A stretch of DNA of 58,704 nucleotides from Gnetum montanum (Eukaryota; Streptophyta; Gnetopsida; Gnetales; Gnetaceae): contig MNCI01001964.1 in assembly GCA_015680685.1 (NCBI GenBank), forward strand, positions 49,956 through 108,659, given 5' to 3'. Below, in pieces: positions 9,291 to 21,816 of this stretch. Each line of letters opens with the position of its first letter. Within the stretch, counting starts at the first letter, position 1. The notes below the pieces were generated by a model. It was not told the origin of the DNA. It ran no database searches and saw only the letters and a program-made list of their open reading frames with translations. Position numbers and translations under genes: made by a program.

Positions 9291-11739
9291 TTAAATTATG
9301 CTAACAATTATAATAATTCTTTTCGTATTCTTTTGTAGCTCAACAAAGATACCTTACACCAGCAAAGACAGAGTCCAAACAATAGGAACACAACAATTTC
9401 AAGTCATCAAAGTAGTATTAACTTCCATGAAGAAAATATTAACCAATAATAAAAAGCATCAACAACCAAAGTAGTACCATTACCACTAGAAGAAAACAAT
9501 GCAAATTACATGAATGAATTTATTTAGGTACGCATTCATGGTAATTTCATAATATATACAATACAAAATATTCATCAACATTTGATTTCTACTAACTAGT
9601 TATACTGTATGAATGATTTTAGAATAAAATAGTATATTTAAAATTCATATCAGAACTAGGCATAGATACTTCAAATCCAAATCTAAAGCTACATCACCAA
9701 ATTATACAACTCCTTAAAGACCAAGATAGAATGACACCTATAGGATCATCAAATATGTTTCATACAAATCATCCAGACGTACATGCTTAATAGATACATG
9801 TAAATTCTAATTTGGCTAATAGTAAAATCTATTTTGTATCTTACATTAATAATATATTAACATAGAATTATATTTCATAGATCTATGAACCTAATACAAT
9901 TACAAAGTGTCTAAAAATTGTCTCCAATAAGAATTTAAAGTTGAAGCAAATGAAAGATTCATCACATCCAAACCTATGACAAAATCATAACATAAATCTT
10001 CTAAATTTATGCATTATCTTACAACTATGGACTTTGTATTTCCACCTTTTATGCACTTCCTATATTGCTAGCCTAGGGCCATCTCCTACGTAGATTTGAG
10101 CTTTCTCTCCAAAAGTATTATAGAATTTTTAGCAACTCACATAATTCATTTCAATTTATCCTTTTTCAATAAACTCAAAATGTAAGTAAGCAATATGTAA
10201 AATAATTTTATGATTATTGTTTCTTTTCTTTTACCTCCTCTATTTTGAACTTTTCCTCTAAATATTATTATGTCGTTTTAGAGTATCTCTCATTATTCAA
10301 TCTACTTATTCCATTTTCAATAAATTGTATATTTTTTTGTTTCAATCAAATATGAATTTCAATGTCAATCTTTTATTACACAATAGATTATGTTATTTTT
10401 AATAATTTCACTGTTCAAATATTATATAATAAATTAATAATTTTAAAAATATATTATAAGAATATTTTTCTCAAGCATAACATATTGATAAATACATAAA
10501 AAACTCAAAAATAATTTCTACACAACATAGTACACATTCTAATGCTAAACAAATTAAATTGAAAAACATAATGCTAACTACTAAAAAAACATATCAACCA
10601 TTTCGTTTCCTCACACATGTTTGTTCTTGAAGCTCTTAGGTTCAAAGCATAGTACCAACACCCTTTCTGCACTTCACATGTTACTAGCCTAGAGGTAAGT
10701 AGTACATACTATAGACCCAACCTATTTATAATTTATGAAAAAAAATAAACACAAACTAACACTACATACACCCTTGTTACAATAACAACCTCATAGTCAT
10801 AATCCCTAAATAAATTGCTACATTGAATAAATAACTGATGAAAAACAACTACCACTACAATATATATCACTCATAATAACACAAACATAATACTAACAAC
10901 CCCTAAACAAATTTCTACAAATAAAATCTAACCTATTCTACCAACTTATTCCTATACAACAACTTTGTAAATCTTCAACAAAGAATATTAACTAATAAAA
11001 CAACTATAAAAATAAGCTAGCATAAAGAAATGAAATGTCTACAACAAATGGCTATATCTAGAAATTTCCAAATGAAAGACTAAGATAACATGAACAAAAA
11101 TTTTGTGTAAAAAAAACAACAAAAGTAACTGTAGAGAAGAGGCAAATGAGCAAACAATAAGGATGAGAAAAAAAAAGAGAAATAGTAAAGAAGAGAGGCT
11201 TCATAGTGAGGCCAATGAAAATGCTTTATTTTCTTTTGTATATACATAACACTATACCTTCTTCATCCCATTCCTAAAAAAAATAACTATACTAATCAAC
11301 ATACACACTTCTACATTTGAACTTATAGGATTATGACATATGCAAAATCCTCCTTGTACACTTTTCAATTAAGCAATACTAAAACCACCCCCTCCTCCTA
11401 CTAACCAACTAAACACTATACTTTTCTAACCCATTATAACAACACCAACAACATACAATGTATCCACCTCCTTTTATTAAAAAAAAATTTTGTTGAGCAA
11501 GAGTTAAAAATGGAGGATGTGAAGAAGTAGATGGTATTGTCTATAGTGTTGATGGTATCATCTTATTAAATGTTCTTGATCTAACATCTACTTTAGAGGG
11601 AAGATAATGTATGGTTAGTCATCCTTTAGGCATTTTGTGGATGATGAAGAAGTCAAATGTCTATTGACTTTACCCACATATATATCCCTGAAACACTACC
11701 ATATTTAGTCACACTACCATATTGTGATGTTGGACTTTC

Positions 11740-12130
11740 CCTGCTAACCATTGGGCGGACCATTGAGTGGCGGTTCACCCAGTTTCATCTATTGCACGTG
11801 AGGCTGCACTGCGGTCTCCAGGTTGAAGGCTCCACGTGGACTGCTACGCTGCGTTGCGGCTCCTCAGGTTTGGCTTAGTTGTCTGCTATGTTTGGCTCTT
11901 CAACTTTTGGTCTTAGTTTTCTGCGGCAGTTTTTTTGCTACCGTAGTGTCCTAGGATTCTGGCTTCCTCGGCCGCTGCTGCATCGCGCTCTGGTGGCTAT
12001 GGCTCTTCCTCCTGCTCGTGGCCACCTCTGATTTGATGGGATTTGTTTCTTCTGTGAGGCTTCACGCAAGTTCAAAACCCTAAATAGACCTGGTTCATAC
12101 AAATCAACACAATTATTCAAGATATTCAAT
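11740..12130 (+). other. GC-rich 5' leader of LINE A
   Basis: Composition rises sharply in GC compared with the AT-rich repeat to the left, with GGCTGCACTGCGG- and GCTCCTCAGG-like words and no stable reading frame. Position before ORF1 suggests the LINE 5' untranslated/promoter region. The exact 5' end is uncertain. Confidence 0.5.
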
Positions 12131-12473
12131 TGTGGATGAAAACAGGCACACTGGTGGTGAGGGTTTTCCTGCAGTCAAGGTTGTAGAACAGTGTCGGGAA
12201 AGTGTGTGGCCCAGGGGTGGGCAAGTCACAATGATGGATTCATCAAGTTCCACTTTTCCTTAGGGAAGTTCATCTCCCTAACCTCAAATTGATTTTCTTT
12301 TACCTGATGATATATTTGAAGTAGTTTCTCAAGATTTTGCATCTCATTTTATTTTTTTTCAAATTGTGGGATTTTTACCAAGGTCCCCAAGTTTAAACAC
12401 TCAAGTCCATAGCCTCCTTTAGCCCCATGGCATTCAGGTTTCTCATGCTCGATACTATGCTCATCATTTCATT

Positions 12474-13139
12474 TTGGTAGAATTATCTGATGCCTCTCAA
12501 GTCGAAAAGGCTCTCTCTCAAAAAAAATTTCCAGCAAGGAACACAACCCTAATTGCACACACCTGGAGTTTTGACTTTAATGTCAACGACCCAACTTTTA
12601 ATATAATTCCTTGTTATGTGGAACTGCCCAATCTTCCACTTATTTTCTCATCTATTGAAAGGGACATTATGAGCACCTTGGGCCCTATTATTTTCAATCA
12701 TTGTACGATGATCAATGGAACTCAAATTCGTCGTTATTATATTGAATTGGATATAGCTCTTCGAAAGATCTCATTAACCCTCGCTGCTAGTGGAAAACTC
12801 TTCACCCAAAAAGTGAACTATTTTTACCTTCCAAACTCATGTAGCTATTCTCACAAGGCTGAGCATCATATCTCGGTGTGTCCTATCCTAGTCAGGAAGA
12901 AACAACCTATAGCATCTCAGAAGACTTGTTCCCCAGTCCCACCATTACGCCCACCCTCAATACCCTTTAAATTCAGATCTCCTCCTCCAATAACTCCTCA
13001 ATCCTCCTCTCAATCTAGCCCCTCCAAGCTACAGAAACAACAATCAGGTTCTCACACCTCCACCCATGTCATCCCTTCAAACATTATCAAGGACTCAGTC
13101 TCAGAGGATGAGTTTGTGGTGAGTAGTGGCAGGAAATGA
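12474..13139 (+). CDS. LINE A ORF1: DUF4283-like RNA-binding protein with degenerate CCHC
   Basis: This 221-codon open frame has the plant LINE ORF1 signature: hydrophobic W-x-F...PCYVELPNLPL, an R-x-YIELD strand, then a knuckle and a Pro/Ser-rich tail. The knuckle CSYSHKAEHHISVC keeps the C-x2-C-x4-H-x4-C spacing but the second Cys is Ser, so zinc binding is probably lost. The same frame continues upstream to about 12290 (LLPDDIFEVVSQDF), interrupted by a stop, so the true start was further left. Such proteins coat LINE RNA and chaperone priming at the target. Product now probably non-functional. Confidence 0.75.
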   Translation: MVELSDASQVEKALSQKKFPARNTTLIAHTWSFDFNVNDPTFNIIPCYVELPNLPLIFSSIERDIMSTLGPIIFNHCTMINGTQIRRYYIELDIALRKISLTLAASGKLFTQKVNYFYLPNSCSYSHKAEHHISVCPILVRKKQPIASQKTCSPVPPLRPPSIPFKFRSPPPITPQSSSQSSPSKLQKQQSGSHTSTHVIPSNIIKDSVSEDEFVVSSGRK

Positions 13140-13312
13140 GCCAAAGCTTCCTCTGGTTCTACTCATCCCTCCTACTCCTCTTCCCTACACACTTCCATGG
13201 CCCTTTTTCCCACGAACAACTCCTTTGCCCTCTTGTCAGGAACAAAGGAAACCGATACTTTAACTTCTGAACCTTTCGTTGACCTCCCATCCAAACTACC
13301 CCTCGTTACCCC

Positions 13313-14602
13313 ATGAATCTCCTTTCTTGGAAAGTTTGAGGCCTTACTGGTATGCTTCAATAGAAGTCAGCAAGCAACTTTATATCTAGTCTTAATATGG
13401 CCTTTGATTTCTTTCTCCTTCAAGAAATTAAGATCTCAGCCAACCTTTTATCCTATTCCACCCATTGGTTTCTTCCTCACTACTCAATCCTAGTGACGTC
13501 CCATGCGAATGGGAAAGGAGGCACAACCATTCTCCTCTCACCCTACTGGAAAACTAAAATCCTTCAAAGTGGTTTTGATTCTGGGCATAGAGTTTCCTAG
13601 GCCACCTTCTCATCCCTGCATGGCCCTTTTGGCATTTGCCTAATTTATGCCCCAAATGACTCCATAGAACGGGCTCTCCTTTAGCAACAACTTGCAACTT
13701 CTCTTCCCCCAATGCCTTGGATTTTCGGGGAAGATTTTAATATGGTTGAATTCCTTCATGATAATCTCGGAGGGGTGTTTCTTCAACTACCCAATCTCGA
13801 GTATCAGACTTGGTCTACCTTTAAGAAAATATTTTACCTCTCAAATGGAGTGGACAACTCCAGGTGCGTTCCCCTCCATAGATTTACTTGCAGCAATCTC
13901 CTTCTTGGGCGGGCTCACATCTTTAGTAGGTTAGATAGGTTCTATTTCTCCACCCTTTTCTTTTGGCAAGCCTTCTCCGCCACTACGGTTCATCACCATG
14001 CCACCTTATCTGACCATCTTCCTATCTCCATATCTATCAAGTTTCACTGTAGCCCTAACTAACAAAAATTCCATCTTTTTCGACTACACAACAAATTTTT
14101 TTCTTCCCCAACTGTCCAACTTCTTCTATCCAACCTTTGGAATGCCGAACCTAGGCCCCTAAACCAAGTGGGTTGGATTAATTGGTGGCATCGTGCTTCA
14201 TGTCGAGTGCGAAACTTTGCTCATTCGTATGATAAAACAGTGGTTGCTCGAGCCAAACATGAATACAACAAAATTCACCTCACTATTGAACATCTCACCA
14301 ATAAACTAGCTCAAGATCCCTTCAATACTCTAGTTCACGAGGAGCTAGCTAGAGCACACGTTGCCTTCCAACATTGGGAAGTGTGCCGAGCACCAAGTGC
14401 CTTAGCTAAAAGTTGACTCACTTGGTTAAATATTCAAGATGAACATTGTAAGGAATTTTTTAAATATCTCAATACTGCTTCCCCTTTGCATGTTATTGAT
14501 AAAATCTCATGTGATGGTACCACCATTACTGACCACAATAGTATCCTCTCTTTTCTTAAGAATCACTACGAAACCCTTTTTGCAACTACCCCAAGGAACA
14601 TC
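13313..14602 (+). pseudogene. LINE A ORF2, N-terminal part: apurinic-type endonuclease domain
   Basis: ATG at 13313 (MNLLSW, the usual plant L1 ORF2 start) opens a frame that stays constant to 14602. It is broken only by stops: TGA and TAG within the first 25 codons, TAG at 13598, and others at 14060 and 14414. Endonuclease motifs are FLLQEIKI (catalytic Glu region), GEDFNMVE, RLDRFYFS and LSDHLPIS (catalytic Asp-His). The linker to the reverse transcriptase begins around 14170 (WWHRASCRVRNF). The frame is interrupted at codon N-I by the solo LTR and resumes at 16233. Confidence 0.8.
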
Positions 14603-16227
14603 TGTACTGTCCTAAATCGTTGGTGTAAGGCTGGAAGGGAGACAGACACCGAGAGATCGTCGACCAGCCACAGCTAACCCTGCCTTTGCCCGACGGCAGG
14701 CTGGAAAAATAAACGAAGGTAGAGTGCCTTGGATGGTCTACATGCAAATCAACCAAGGACTTCCCCGAGTGTAAGCTACGGCTAGCGCTAGGGTTATTGT
14801 AAACGGGATGTAAACGAAATGCAAACGGCGATACCAAATGTAAACAGAGCGTACTGAATTATAAATAAAGCATAAATAGAGTTATATTGTAAACAAAGCA
14901 TAAACCAAAGTAAATAATGTAAATAGGAGGCAATGATGAAACTGTATTGTATTGTTCAAATAGGAATATGTACCGGTCAAAGTGTAGTTGCACACGTGTG
15001 GATGGCAAGTCAAACGCCTAGCACCGGAATGATATGACACGATGATGTGACGATGAAATGGGATGAACGTGAGAAAAACTTGGAAGCCAACAATCAGATG
15101 TACCAAGCGTCCAAGGATTGCAAGTTCTGTCCTTTTTCAGAATTGCCAATCTCTCCAATTTTTCAGAATTGCCAATCTTTCCAATTTTTGCCTCCCTCCA
15201 TCTTCTTCTTTTTAACTCCTCCAGTTTGTGTGAATTGATAGGGTATTTATAAGGTTGGGCTAGGCTTGGGCAGTTGCATTCTTTGACCAGGTTCAATGTA
15301 TCTGTGTTGGATAGTTTTGCACGAGTTGGATGTGTGTTGGCAATTGCATTCCTTGACCAGGTTCAATGTATTTTACAATTTGTCGGTCATTCAAGCCCAT
15401 GAAAATACAAACAAATTAGAAAAAACAAGCCCTCAAGCGATAAAAATTTAAAGAAAATTTAGGAGGATTAGCTTCGGCTCTCGCCCGCTTGAAAAATTAT
15501 ATATTATTTTTTTTGTTGTGTTTTAAACCATGAGGGCTTGACATGCCCACAAATGGGGATTTATAATAAAATGTACAACAAGAGAAATTTGACTACCCAT
15601 AGTGTGACCTGTAGTGTGACCTCCAAAACTTGCAATTTTGAGTGGAAATCTAGAATTTTTGAAGGCTGGGACCCATAGTTCTCAATAGTGGACCCTGAGG
15701 ACGACATGCACCCTTGAAATCAAGTCATTTTGGCTTAGTTTTGGGGCTCTAAAAGTTGGTGACGCTTATCCTTACACTGTGCAACGTCTGAAAAAGTAAC
15801 CCCAGCGTCACCAAGTCAAAATGGCACATTTGAGGCCCAAATCTTGATTTTCTGGAGGTTGGGAGCTGCTAGGGACCTTGGTGAAGGTTATGGAGGGTCC
15901 TTGTGCTTGATTTCGACCTGTTTTGACTCAATTTCTGGGCTCCAAAAGTTGGTGACGCTGATCCTTACGCTGTGCAATGTCTGAAAAAGTAATAAAAGTG
16001 TACTTAGCCAAAACCAAACATTTTGAACCTGAAACTTTTGATTCTGGATGCTGGAAGTTGGTGCAGTCACCTGTGGGCCCCAGGGGGACCTTGCCTATTG
16101 AATCATGGACCATCGGGGGCTGTTTTAGGGGCCTCCAAGTTTGGTCACATTGTACTCATGTTGGGCAGCAGCATGACTTAGCTTGATTCTTGTCTAAAAG
16201 TGCTAGGCCAAAATTAGTGGTGTTTCA
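14603..16227 (-). mobile_element. Solo LTR (1625 bp) inserted in LINE A ORF2
   Basis: The insert starts TGTACTG, ends GTGTTTCA and is flanked by the 5-bp duplication ACATC (14598-14602 and 16228-16232). Removing it with one ACATC restores the LINE reading frame exactly. A TTATAAATA box on the minus strand (15244-15252) sets the orientation. There is no internal coding or second LTR, so it is a solo LTR. Inside are two direct repeats: GACCAGGTTCAATGTAT near 15280 and 15355, and a block near 15757 and 15948 (TTGGTGACGCTKATCCTTAC). It is not related to the TGATGAG family. Confidence 0.85.
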
Positions 16228-16232
16228 ACATC

Positions 16233-18740
16233 TCTTCGTTCAAGGCTGCCACCCTCGATTATCCTTGCCTTATTAATCCCACTATGCTACAAAGTCTTGA
16301 TGTTGATATCACTCTGGTGGAGCTTTAGGAGGCCTGTTCCAAGTTAAGTCAAGGAAAGGCTCCTGGTTATGATGGGTTTCTTGTAGAATTTTTTCAAAAT
16401 CATTGGGATTTGGTGGGAAAGGATCTTTTGCAAGTCATTAACGAAGCTCTCTTAACTAGTTCCCTTGCGCCCAATCTAAATAAAGGGGTAATTCGTCTCC
16501 TCCCCAAGTCTGGGGATCTAACCGATATCTCTAATTAGCATCCCATAACACTTCTCAATGTGGTGTATAAAATTTGGACGAAGTGCCTTGCCTTACGGCT
16601 AAAAAAAATTCTTGGCCAGATCATGTCTCCCCAACAAATAGGATTTGTTCCTAGTAGATATATTTTAGACAATGTTGTTGCAGCGTGGGAAGGTCTCAAG
16701 TGGGCTGAGGATGATGGACAAGATATTCTCCTTGTGAAACTTGATTACGCCAAGGCTTATGATAGCATTAAGTGGGATTTTATCTTGCAGACTATGACCA
16801 AACTTGGTTTTTGACCTAAGTTCTTGCATATGGTGAAATGCTTATTCTTAGATGCTACTACAAGAATTGCACTACCTTCGACATTACCTCTCCCTTTCCA
16901 ATACATAGGTCTGTGCGGCAACGTTGTCCTCTTGTCCCCTATCTCTTTATCATTGCATCAGACTTTCTTTGTCATCAAATTAACCTAGATATTCAAACTA
17001 AAGTTCTCACTGGGGTCTTCCTTTCTTCCTCTCAACAATAGCTTCTGAATATGCACTTCGCCGATGACTCCTTTTTTCTAGTTCAAAACACAACAGCCAA
17101 TTTTCATCACCTCTTATTAAGGGTGGAGCAATATTGCACACTCTCAGGTTCCACAATTAATTGGAATAAATCCTCTGTTTATAGCTTTAAGGGCAATTAC
17201 AAACATGTGACCAACTATAATTGGAAGCAGCTTCAAAATCAAGACATCGTTAAGATTCTGGGAATCCCTTTCTGTTTTAGAGGTTCAACATCTATTCTCT
17301 AGGAGCAGGTTATTTATCGAATTCAAAAGAAACTCAACAAATGGAAAAGTAAACCTCTCACACTTGTGGGTAAATACCTTGTTTGTAAGTCCATATGTGC
17401 ATCCACCCATGTGTATTACTCTTCGTGTTGGGCCCCCTTCCAAGCTACCTACCAGAAGCTTGAACAGTTATTCCGTGACTTTATGTGGTCCTCCAAGGAT
17501 TCTCAGAAAGGATTTCATCATGTTGCTTGGAATATTGTTACTCTCCCCAAGAATAAGGATGGCTTAGGTCTTTTGAACTCCTATAAGCAAGGAATTACCC
17601 TAGTTGCAAAGTGGTTGGCACAGCATTTAGATGCCTCAGATATTATAAGGAGCCTCCTCCAATTAAGGATTCATCAAGCATTTCCTAGAAATAAGCCCTT
17701 CTGGAAAGGCATCCATTTCATCAATTGGATCCTTTTCCCCCTCACTATCATTCTTCCAGGATCTCATGTTTTCAAAAGCATCTAGAGGGCCTGGCAAATT
17801 CTACACACTCCCATTGACTAGACTAACGTTAAGATCAACCCTACTATCCTCTCTAGAGTGTGTCCATGGTGGTTACCTCTATTGCCCGCTCCCCTTGCTA
17901 TCACAAATGCTAAGGTGGCTACCTCATCATATCAAAAGGGTGTCATTTCCTTGAATTTTCTTAGGCTGGCTAGTCGTTGGATTTCAGGGGTCGAGTTTAA
18001 CACTTTGTATGGGGAGTCAGCTGTAATGAACCATTGCCTAGTTTAGATTTACTCTTTTCTCCACAGTCACTGGCAACTTGATGTTACAGTGCAAAGCCTT
18101 TTTCATAGCCTTCAATGGCTTAATGGGGTTAAACTCTTGCCCTACCGGCCATCTGTCCCCTTTCATCTCATACATGACCCATCTGAAGTCATTCAATGTT
18201 GCAATAAGTACTGGCACAAACAAGAGTTAGAAACATTTTGGATCCCTCTCTTCCAACATATCTGGAAACTTCCAACCCTTCCCAAAATTAAGTAGTTCCT
18301 TTGGTGTTTCCTCCACCATGGTCTACCTATTGGAAAACGACTAGAATATCTGGGGATTCCCAATCCCAATTGCCCTCTTTGTGGTGGACAATATGACTTT
18401 GTCCATGTATTTTGGCATTGTCCCTTTGCTTAACATGTGTGGCAGTGGGCTTCCAAAGCTTTTCCATCATACAAGCTATCTCAAGAGGATGCCATATTCT
18501 AATTTTTGAACATTACTTCTACTAATCTTAATTTTCTGTGGAAAGTTATCAGGCCTACTATTTTATATTATATCTGGAAGCGAAGATGCAATGTTCTATT
18601 TCAAAAGATAGATTATTCTAATAATTGTTTGCTCACCAGGTTGGAGAAGTTGCAAATCTTTCACCTCATCCATTTTCAACTCACATCTCAAGCATCGAAG
18701 TTCAATCTGGACAGTCATCAATTGGTTCATCTCTTGTAGC
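16233..18740 (+). pseudogene. LINE A ORF2, reverse transcriptase and zf-RVT C-terminus
   Basis: Reverse transcriptase motifs run in order: GKAPGYDG (16350), LLPKSGD (16500), HPITLLNVVYKI (16540), QQIGFVPSRYI (16633), KLDYAKAYDSIKW (16738), RSVRQRCPL (16910, with Arg replacing the usual Gly) and FADDSFFL (17054). Past a frameshift near 16820 the frame continues through the thumb (17366-17785). A zf-RVT-like block (18300-18430) has NCPLCGG and HCPF Cys/His residues. The last recognisable stretch is WKRRCNVLFQ (18570). Multiple stops and at least one frameshift make it inactive, although the catalytic YADD-type box is intact. Confidence 0.8.
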
Positions 18741-18912
18741 TATGGGAAAGACCTGTGTGTTCCAATTACACTTAGCATTAGTAATCTCTGCAAGGAAGCT
18801 TTCCCTTTTCATTATGTGGACTCACCATTGGAACTCTCTATCCTTAATTAACAGCTCTTTGCCTTATCTAATTCTATGTCATTCTATTTTGTAACAAGCC
18901 AGTATGTGTGGA

Positions 18913-19117
18913 NNNNNNNNNNNNNNNNNNNNNNNNNNNNNNNNNNNNNNNNNNNNNNNNNNNNNNNNNNNNNNNNNNNNNNNNNNNNNNNNNNNNNNNN
19001 NNNNNNNNNNNNNNNNNNNNNNNNNNNNNNNNNNNNNNNNNNNNNNNNNNNNNNNNNNNNNNNNNNNNNNNNNNNNNNNNNNNNNNNNNNNNNNNNNNNN
19101 NNNNNNNNNNNNNNNNN
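18913..19117. other. Assembly gap (205 N)
   Basis: An unbroken run of N. It hides the 3' end of LINE A and the left boundary of the following repeat copy. Open frames predicted across it are meaningless. Confidence 0.99.
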
Positions 19118-19208
19118 CCAATTTGAACTTTATAACCCAACATTATCTATTAGAATCAAACACATGACTTGGAGCTTTTAAATTATAAATCTACTAGGCT
19201 AACAACTA
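19118..19208 (-). repeat. tRNA-derived SINE copy, truncated by the gap
   Basis: The minus strand reads TAGCCTAGTAGATTTA, then CAAGTCATGTGTTTGATTCTA (B-box region), then AATGTTGGGTTATAAAGTTC. It corresponds to the copy at 28655-28790, but its 3' end is lost in the gap. Confidence 0.6.
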
Positions 19209-19580
19209 ATTGGTAAAAGGAAAATACTACAATATATATCCATTATCAAAAGCACAACATAATACCCATACATATATTCCTAAACATACAATGTATATAC
19301 CTCCTAAATAACCTTTCCCCCCTAATACCCACATATATAATCCTAAGCATACAATCTATACACCTCTTAAATAAATTTTCTACAAACCTCTCACACCCTA
19401 AATAATTTGATAAAATGGACAATGAATCCATTAATAATAATTACACTACAAAATCATAATCCATTAGCCAAAAAGCCTAACACTACATATACACTTATAA
19501 CAACAACAACATATACCTCACACCCCGCAACCAGTTTCCTAAATTGAACAAATAAACAATGTATACATCCCCTAATTAAC

Positions 19581-20360
19581 TGATAAGCTACGAGGTACCC
19601 CTACATTCAACCATATGAATACGAGTGTCTCATGCGCGATCCGGTCGAACTCCAAGGACTAAGTTCTTACACACCCTAATGGAACACTTAAGGTTAATCA
19701 ATCGTTGTCTTCCCAAACTTACTTGTATTGTCATGGTTGTATGGTTAAGTAAGTTTAAGGTATATGATTTTTATATCTTTTATCTTTTTAACGCCTATGC
19801 TAAGAGGAAAGGGTGAAGAGACTAAATGACTAACTTTCATTAACTAAGTTCTAATTATCCTAGCACCAGTATCTGTTCCCACTTACCGTACACACCCTGA
19901 ACTAGTGCAACGCTACTCGTTACTGGGTTACCAAGCGTTACACACGTGCTTGAAGCGGTCGTACTGAACGCACTTAACTAGGAGAGTTAAGGGTTGAGAG
20001 AGATTAATTATCTAACAAAGAATTTAAACAATTAACATTAATTAACTCCTATTTAGCTTAGTCCACATGCTGCAAGGTTTATCAGAAAGTTCGTCTTTAT
20101 TTTTGTACACAAATGTGTGCTGAGGTACAATTTGCTCAAATAAAGATCCATTCACTTTGAGACTCCTACTACAAAAACATGGAAATTATTCTAACTCTAG
20201 AATGGTAAAACTGCTATAGTTTGGCTAAGGATCTAGATCTAGATGAGTAAACTAGGGAAAGCCGCCTCTTATTTATAGACAAGGAGACGAGCTGCGATAT
20301 CGTGTACGCAATATTGTAGGGGCCGATGCGATATCGCGTACGCAATATCATGGCTCATCA
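19581..20360 (-). mobile_element. Solo LTR (780 bp) of the TGATGAG Gypsy family
   Basis: Starts TGATAAGCTACGAGGTACCCC, ends CTCATCA and is flanked by the perfect 5-bp duplication TTAAC (19576-19580, 20361-20365). TATAAATA is on the minus strand at 20270-20277 and GCGATATCGC at 20328-20337. The uninterrupted target is visible in the related repeat at 29150-29165 (CCTAATTAGCTATTCTA). A solo LTR of this kind arises when the two LTRs of a full element recombine and the interior is lost. Confidence 0.92.
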
Positions 20361-21514
20361 TTAACTATTCTAAAAACCTCTCACACCCAACCCATTGGCC
20401 AATTCGTTTACTCACATAGATTTGCACTTAAAGGTATTAGGCTCAAAGCACAATACAAACATCCTTTTTACACTTCACATGTTACTAGCCTAGAGGTATT
20501 TCCTACGTAGTATAAACTCAACCTATCTAGAATTTAGAGAAAAAATAAAAGTAGAATAACACTACATACATCCTTGTAACAATAATAATGTCATACCCAT
20601 AACCCCAAAACAAATTGATATATTGAATACACAACCGATAGTAAAGAACTATGACTATAATATATACCCCTTATAATGACAGAAAGATAGTACCCAAAAC
20701 CCCTAAACAAACTGCTACAAATAAAATTAAAACTATTCTACCAACCTATCTCTACTCAACCTTCTTCTAAAATTGTACATTCTATATCAATTTTCTCTTT
20801 CTAGACAACAACTTTGCAAATGTCCAACAAGGAAGACTAACCACTAAAACAACTGCAAAAACAAGCTAGCATGATGAAATGAAAACATCTACAGGAAATC
20901 ACTATATCTAGCAACTTCTAGATGAAAGACTGAGATATAATGAACAAAAATTCTATAAAAAAATAACAAAAGCAACTACAAAGATGAGGCAAACAAGGAG
21001 ATAAGAAGAATGGAAAAAATAAAGAGAAATAGAAAAGAAGAGAGGCTTCATGAGAGGGTAGTCACAACATTAAAAAAATTCAACACAGGTTTGACTTCTC
21101 ACCCATCAACAAAATGCTTACATAATGACTAACTAGATATTTCCTTCCCTCTAAAGTAGATGCCATATATAGGATGTTTAACAAGACCATGCTACCAGGA
21201 TTTCAAACAACACCATCTACTTCTCCTCATCCTTCATTTCTAACTCCTACTGTTAGCTAAAAATTTTTGAATGTTAAACAATATCAGCATAACACCCACA
21301 TACATTCCTAAACATACAATGTATTCACGTCTAAAAATTTATTTTGCAAACCTATCTATAATTAAAAAATAAACTAACACTACATACATCCTTATAATAA
21401 CAATAATATATAACTTACACCACCTAACCAATTTACTGAGTTAAACAAATAACCTATCAAAAAAAGGGGGGAGTGAGGCTAGAACCTCAAAGGAGGTGTT
21501 AGAACCCAAAATAA

Positions 21515-21645
21515 GTAAAACATAGGTACACCCCAAGATATATAGTCCAATTAGAGCTATATATAACTTAGCATTGCCTTTCAGAATCAAACCCATGACC
21601 TGGAACTTCCAAATCAATTGTCTTACCTCTAGGCTAACACCTCAT
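21515..21645 (-). repeat. tRNA-derived SINE copy
   Basis: The minus strand reads AATGAGGTGTTAGCCTAGAGGTAAG, then AGGTCATGGGTTTGATTCTG, then the tail ATATATCTTGGGGTGTACCTA. A and B boxes are recognisable and the 5' end matches the plus-strand copy at 34071. Confidence 0.68.
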
Positions 21646-21816
21646 TGTTACATACTACTTTTATGTTTCTCTTTCCTCTCCCCCTCCCTGTTCCTCCAAT
21701 ACACTAAACACTACGTTTTTCCAACCCTTACAACCCCCTAAAAGCATTTTTGACATTACGTTTTTTATTAGTACTCCTCTCCCCACCTTCCCTCCCCCCT
21801 CACACCAACTAAACAC

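Larger units (their letters stand above)
8687..11660. repeat. AT-rich dispersed repeat, copy 1, no coding
   Basis: Low-GC sequence without a credible gene. 10600-11240 is homologous to 20400-21060 and 29200-29840 (shared landmarks TTCACATGTTACTAGCCTAG and GAAGAGAGGCTTCAT). 11385-11470 is a C-rich block (CCAACTAAACAC, TCTAACCCATTATAACAAC) found again near 21800 and 28420. 11500-11660 is an inverted copy of 21085-21250 and 29920-30060, recognisable by CTCTAAAGTAGATG on the opposite strand. 9290-10600 shows nothing I recognise. Confidence 0.65.
11740..18912 (+). mobile_element. L1-like LINE (LINE A) with ORF1 and ORF2
   Basis: A plus-strand non-LTR retrotransposon: GC-rich leader, ORF1 with a DUF4283-like RNA-binding domain and CCHC motif, ORF2 with endonuclease, reverse transcriptase and a zf-RVT-like C-terminus. 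This is the standard plant L1 order. ORF2 is split by a solo LTR at 14603-16227. The 3' end runs into the assembly gap at 18913, so tail and target duplication are not visible. Decay is by stops more than frameshifts; the ORF2 frame from 13313 holds to the LTR insertion. Confidence 0.85.
19118..21816. repeat. AT-rich dispersed repeat, copy 2
   Basis: With the solo LTR at 19581-20360 removed, this stretch is collinear with 28690-30060. Shared landmarks are TATTCCTAAACATACAATGT, CCATTGGCCAATT and ACTTCACATGTTACTAGCC, ending in a CTCTAAAGTAGATG block at 21150. 21290-21500 repeats again as 28430-28650. It is rich in ACAACAACA-type words and has no coding potential. 21660-21816 is C-rich and is broken by the Copia insertion at 21817. 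Confidence 0.7.

Noticed and set aside
18874-19181. Open frames spanning the N run
   Set aside because: They consist of unknown residues; the gap simply lacks stops.
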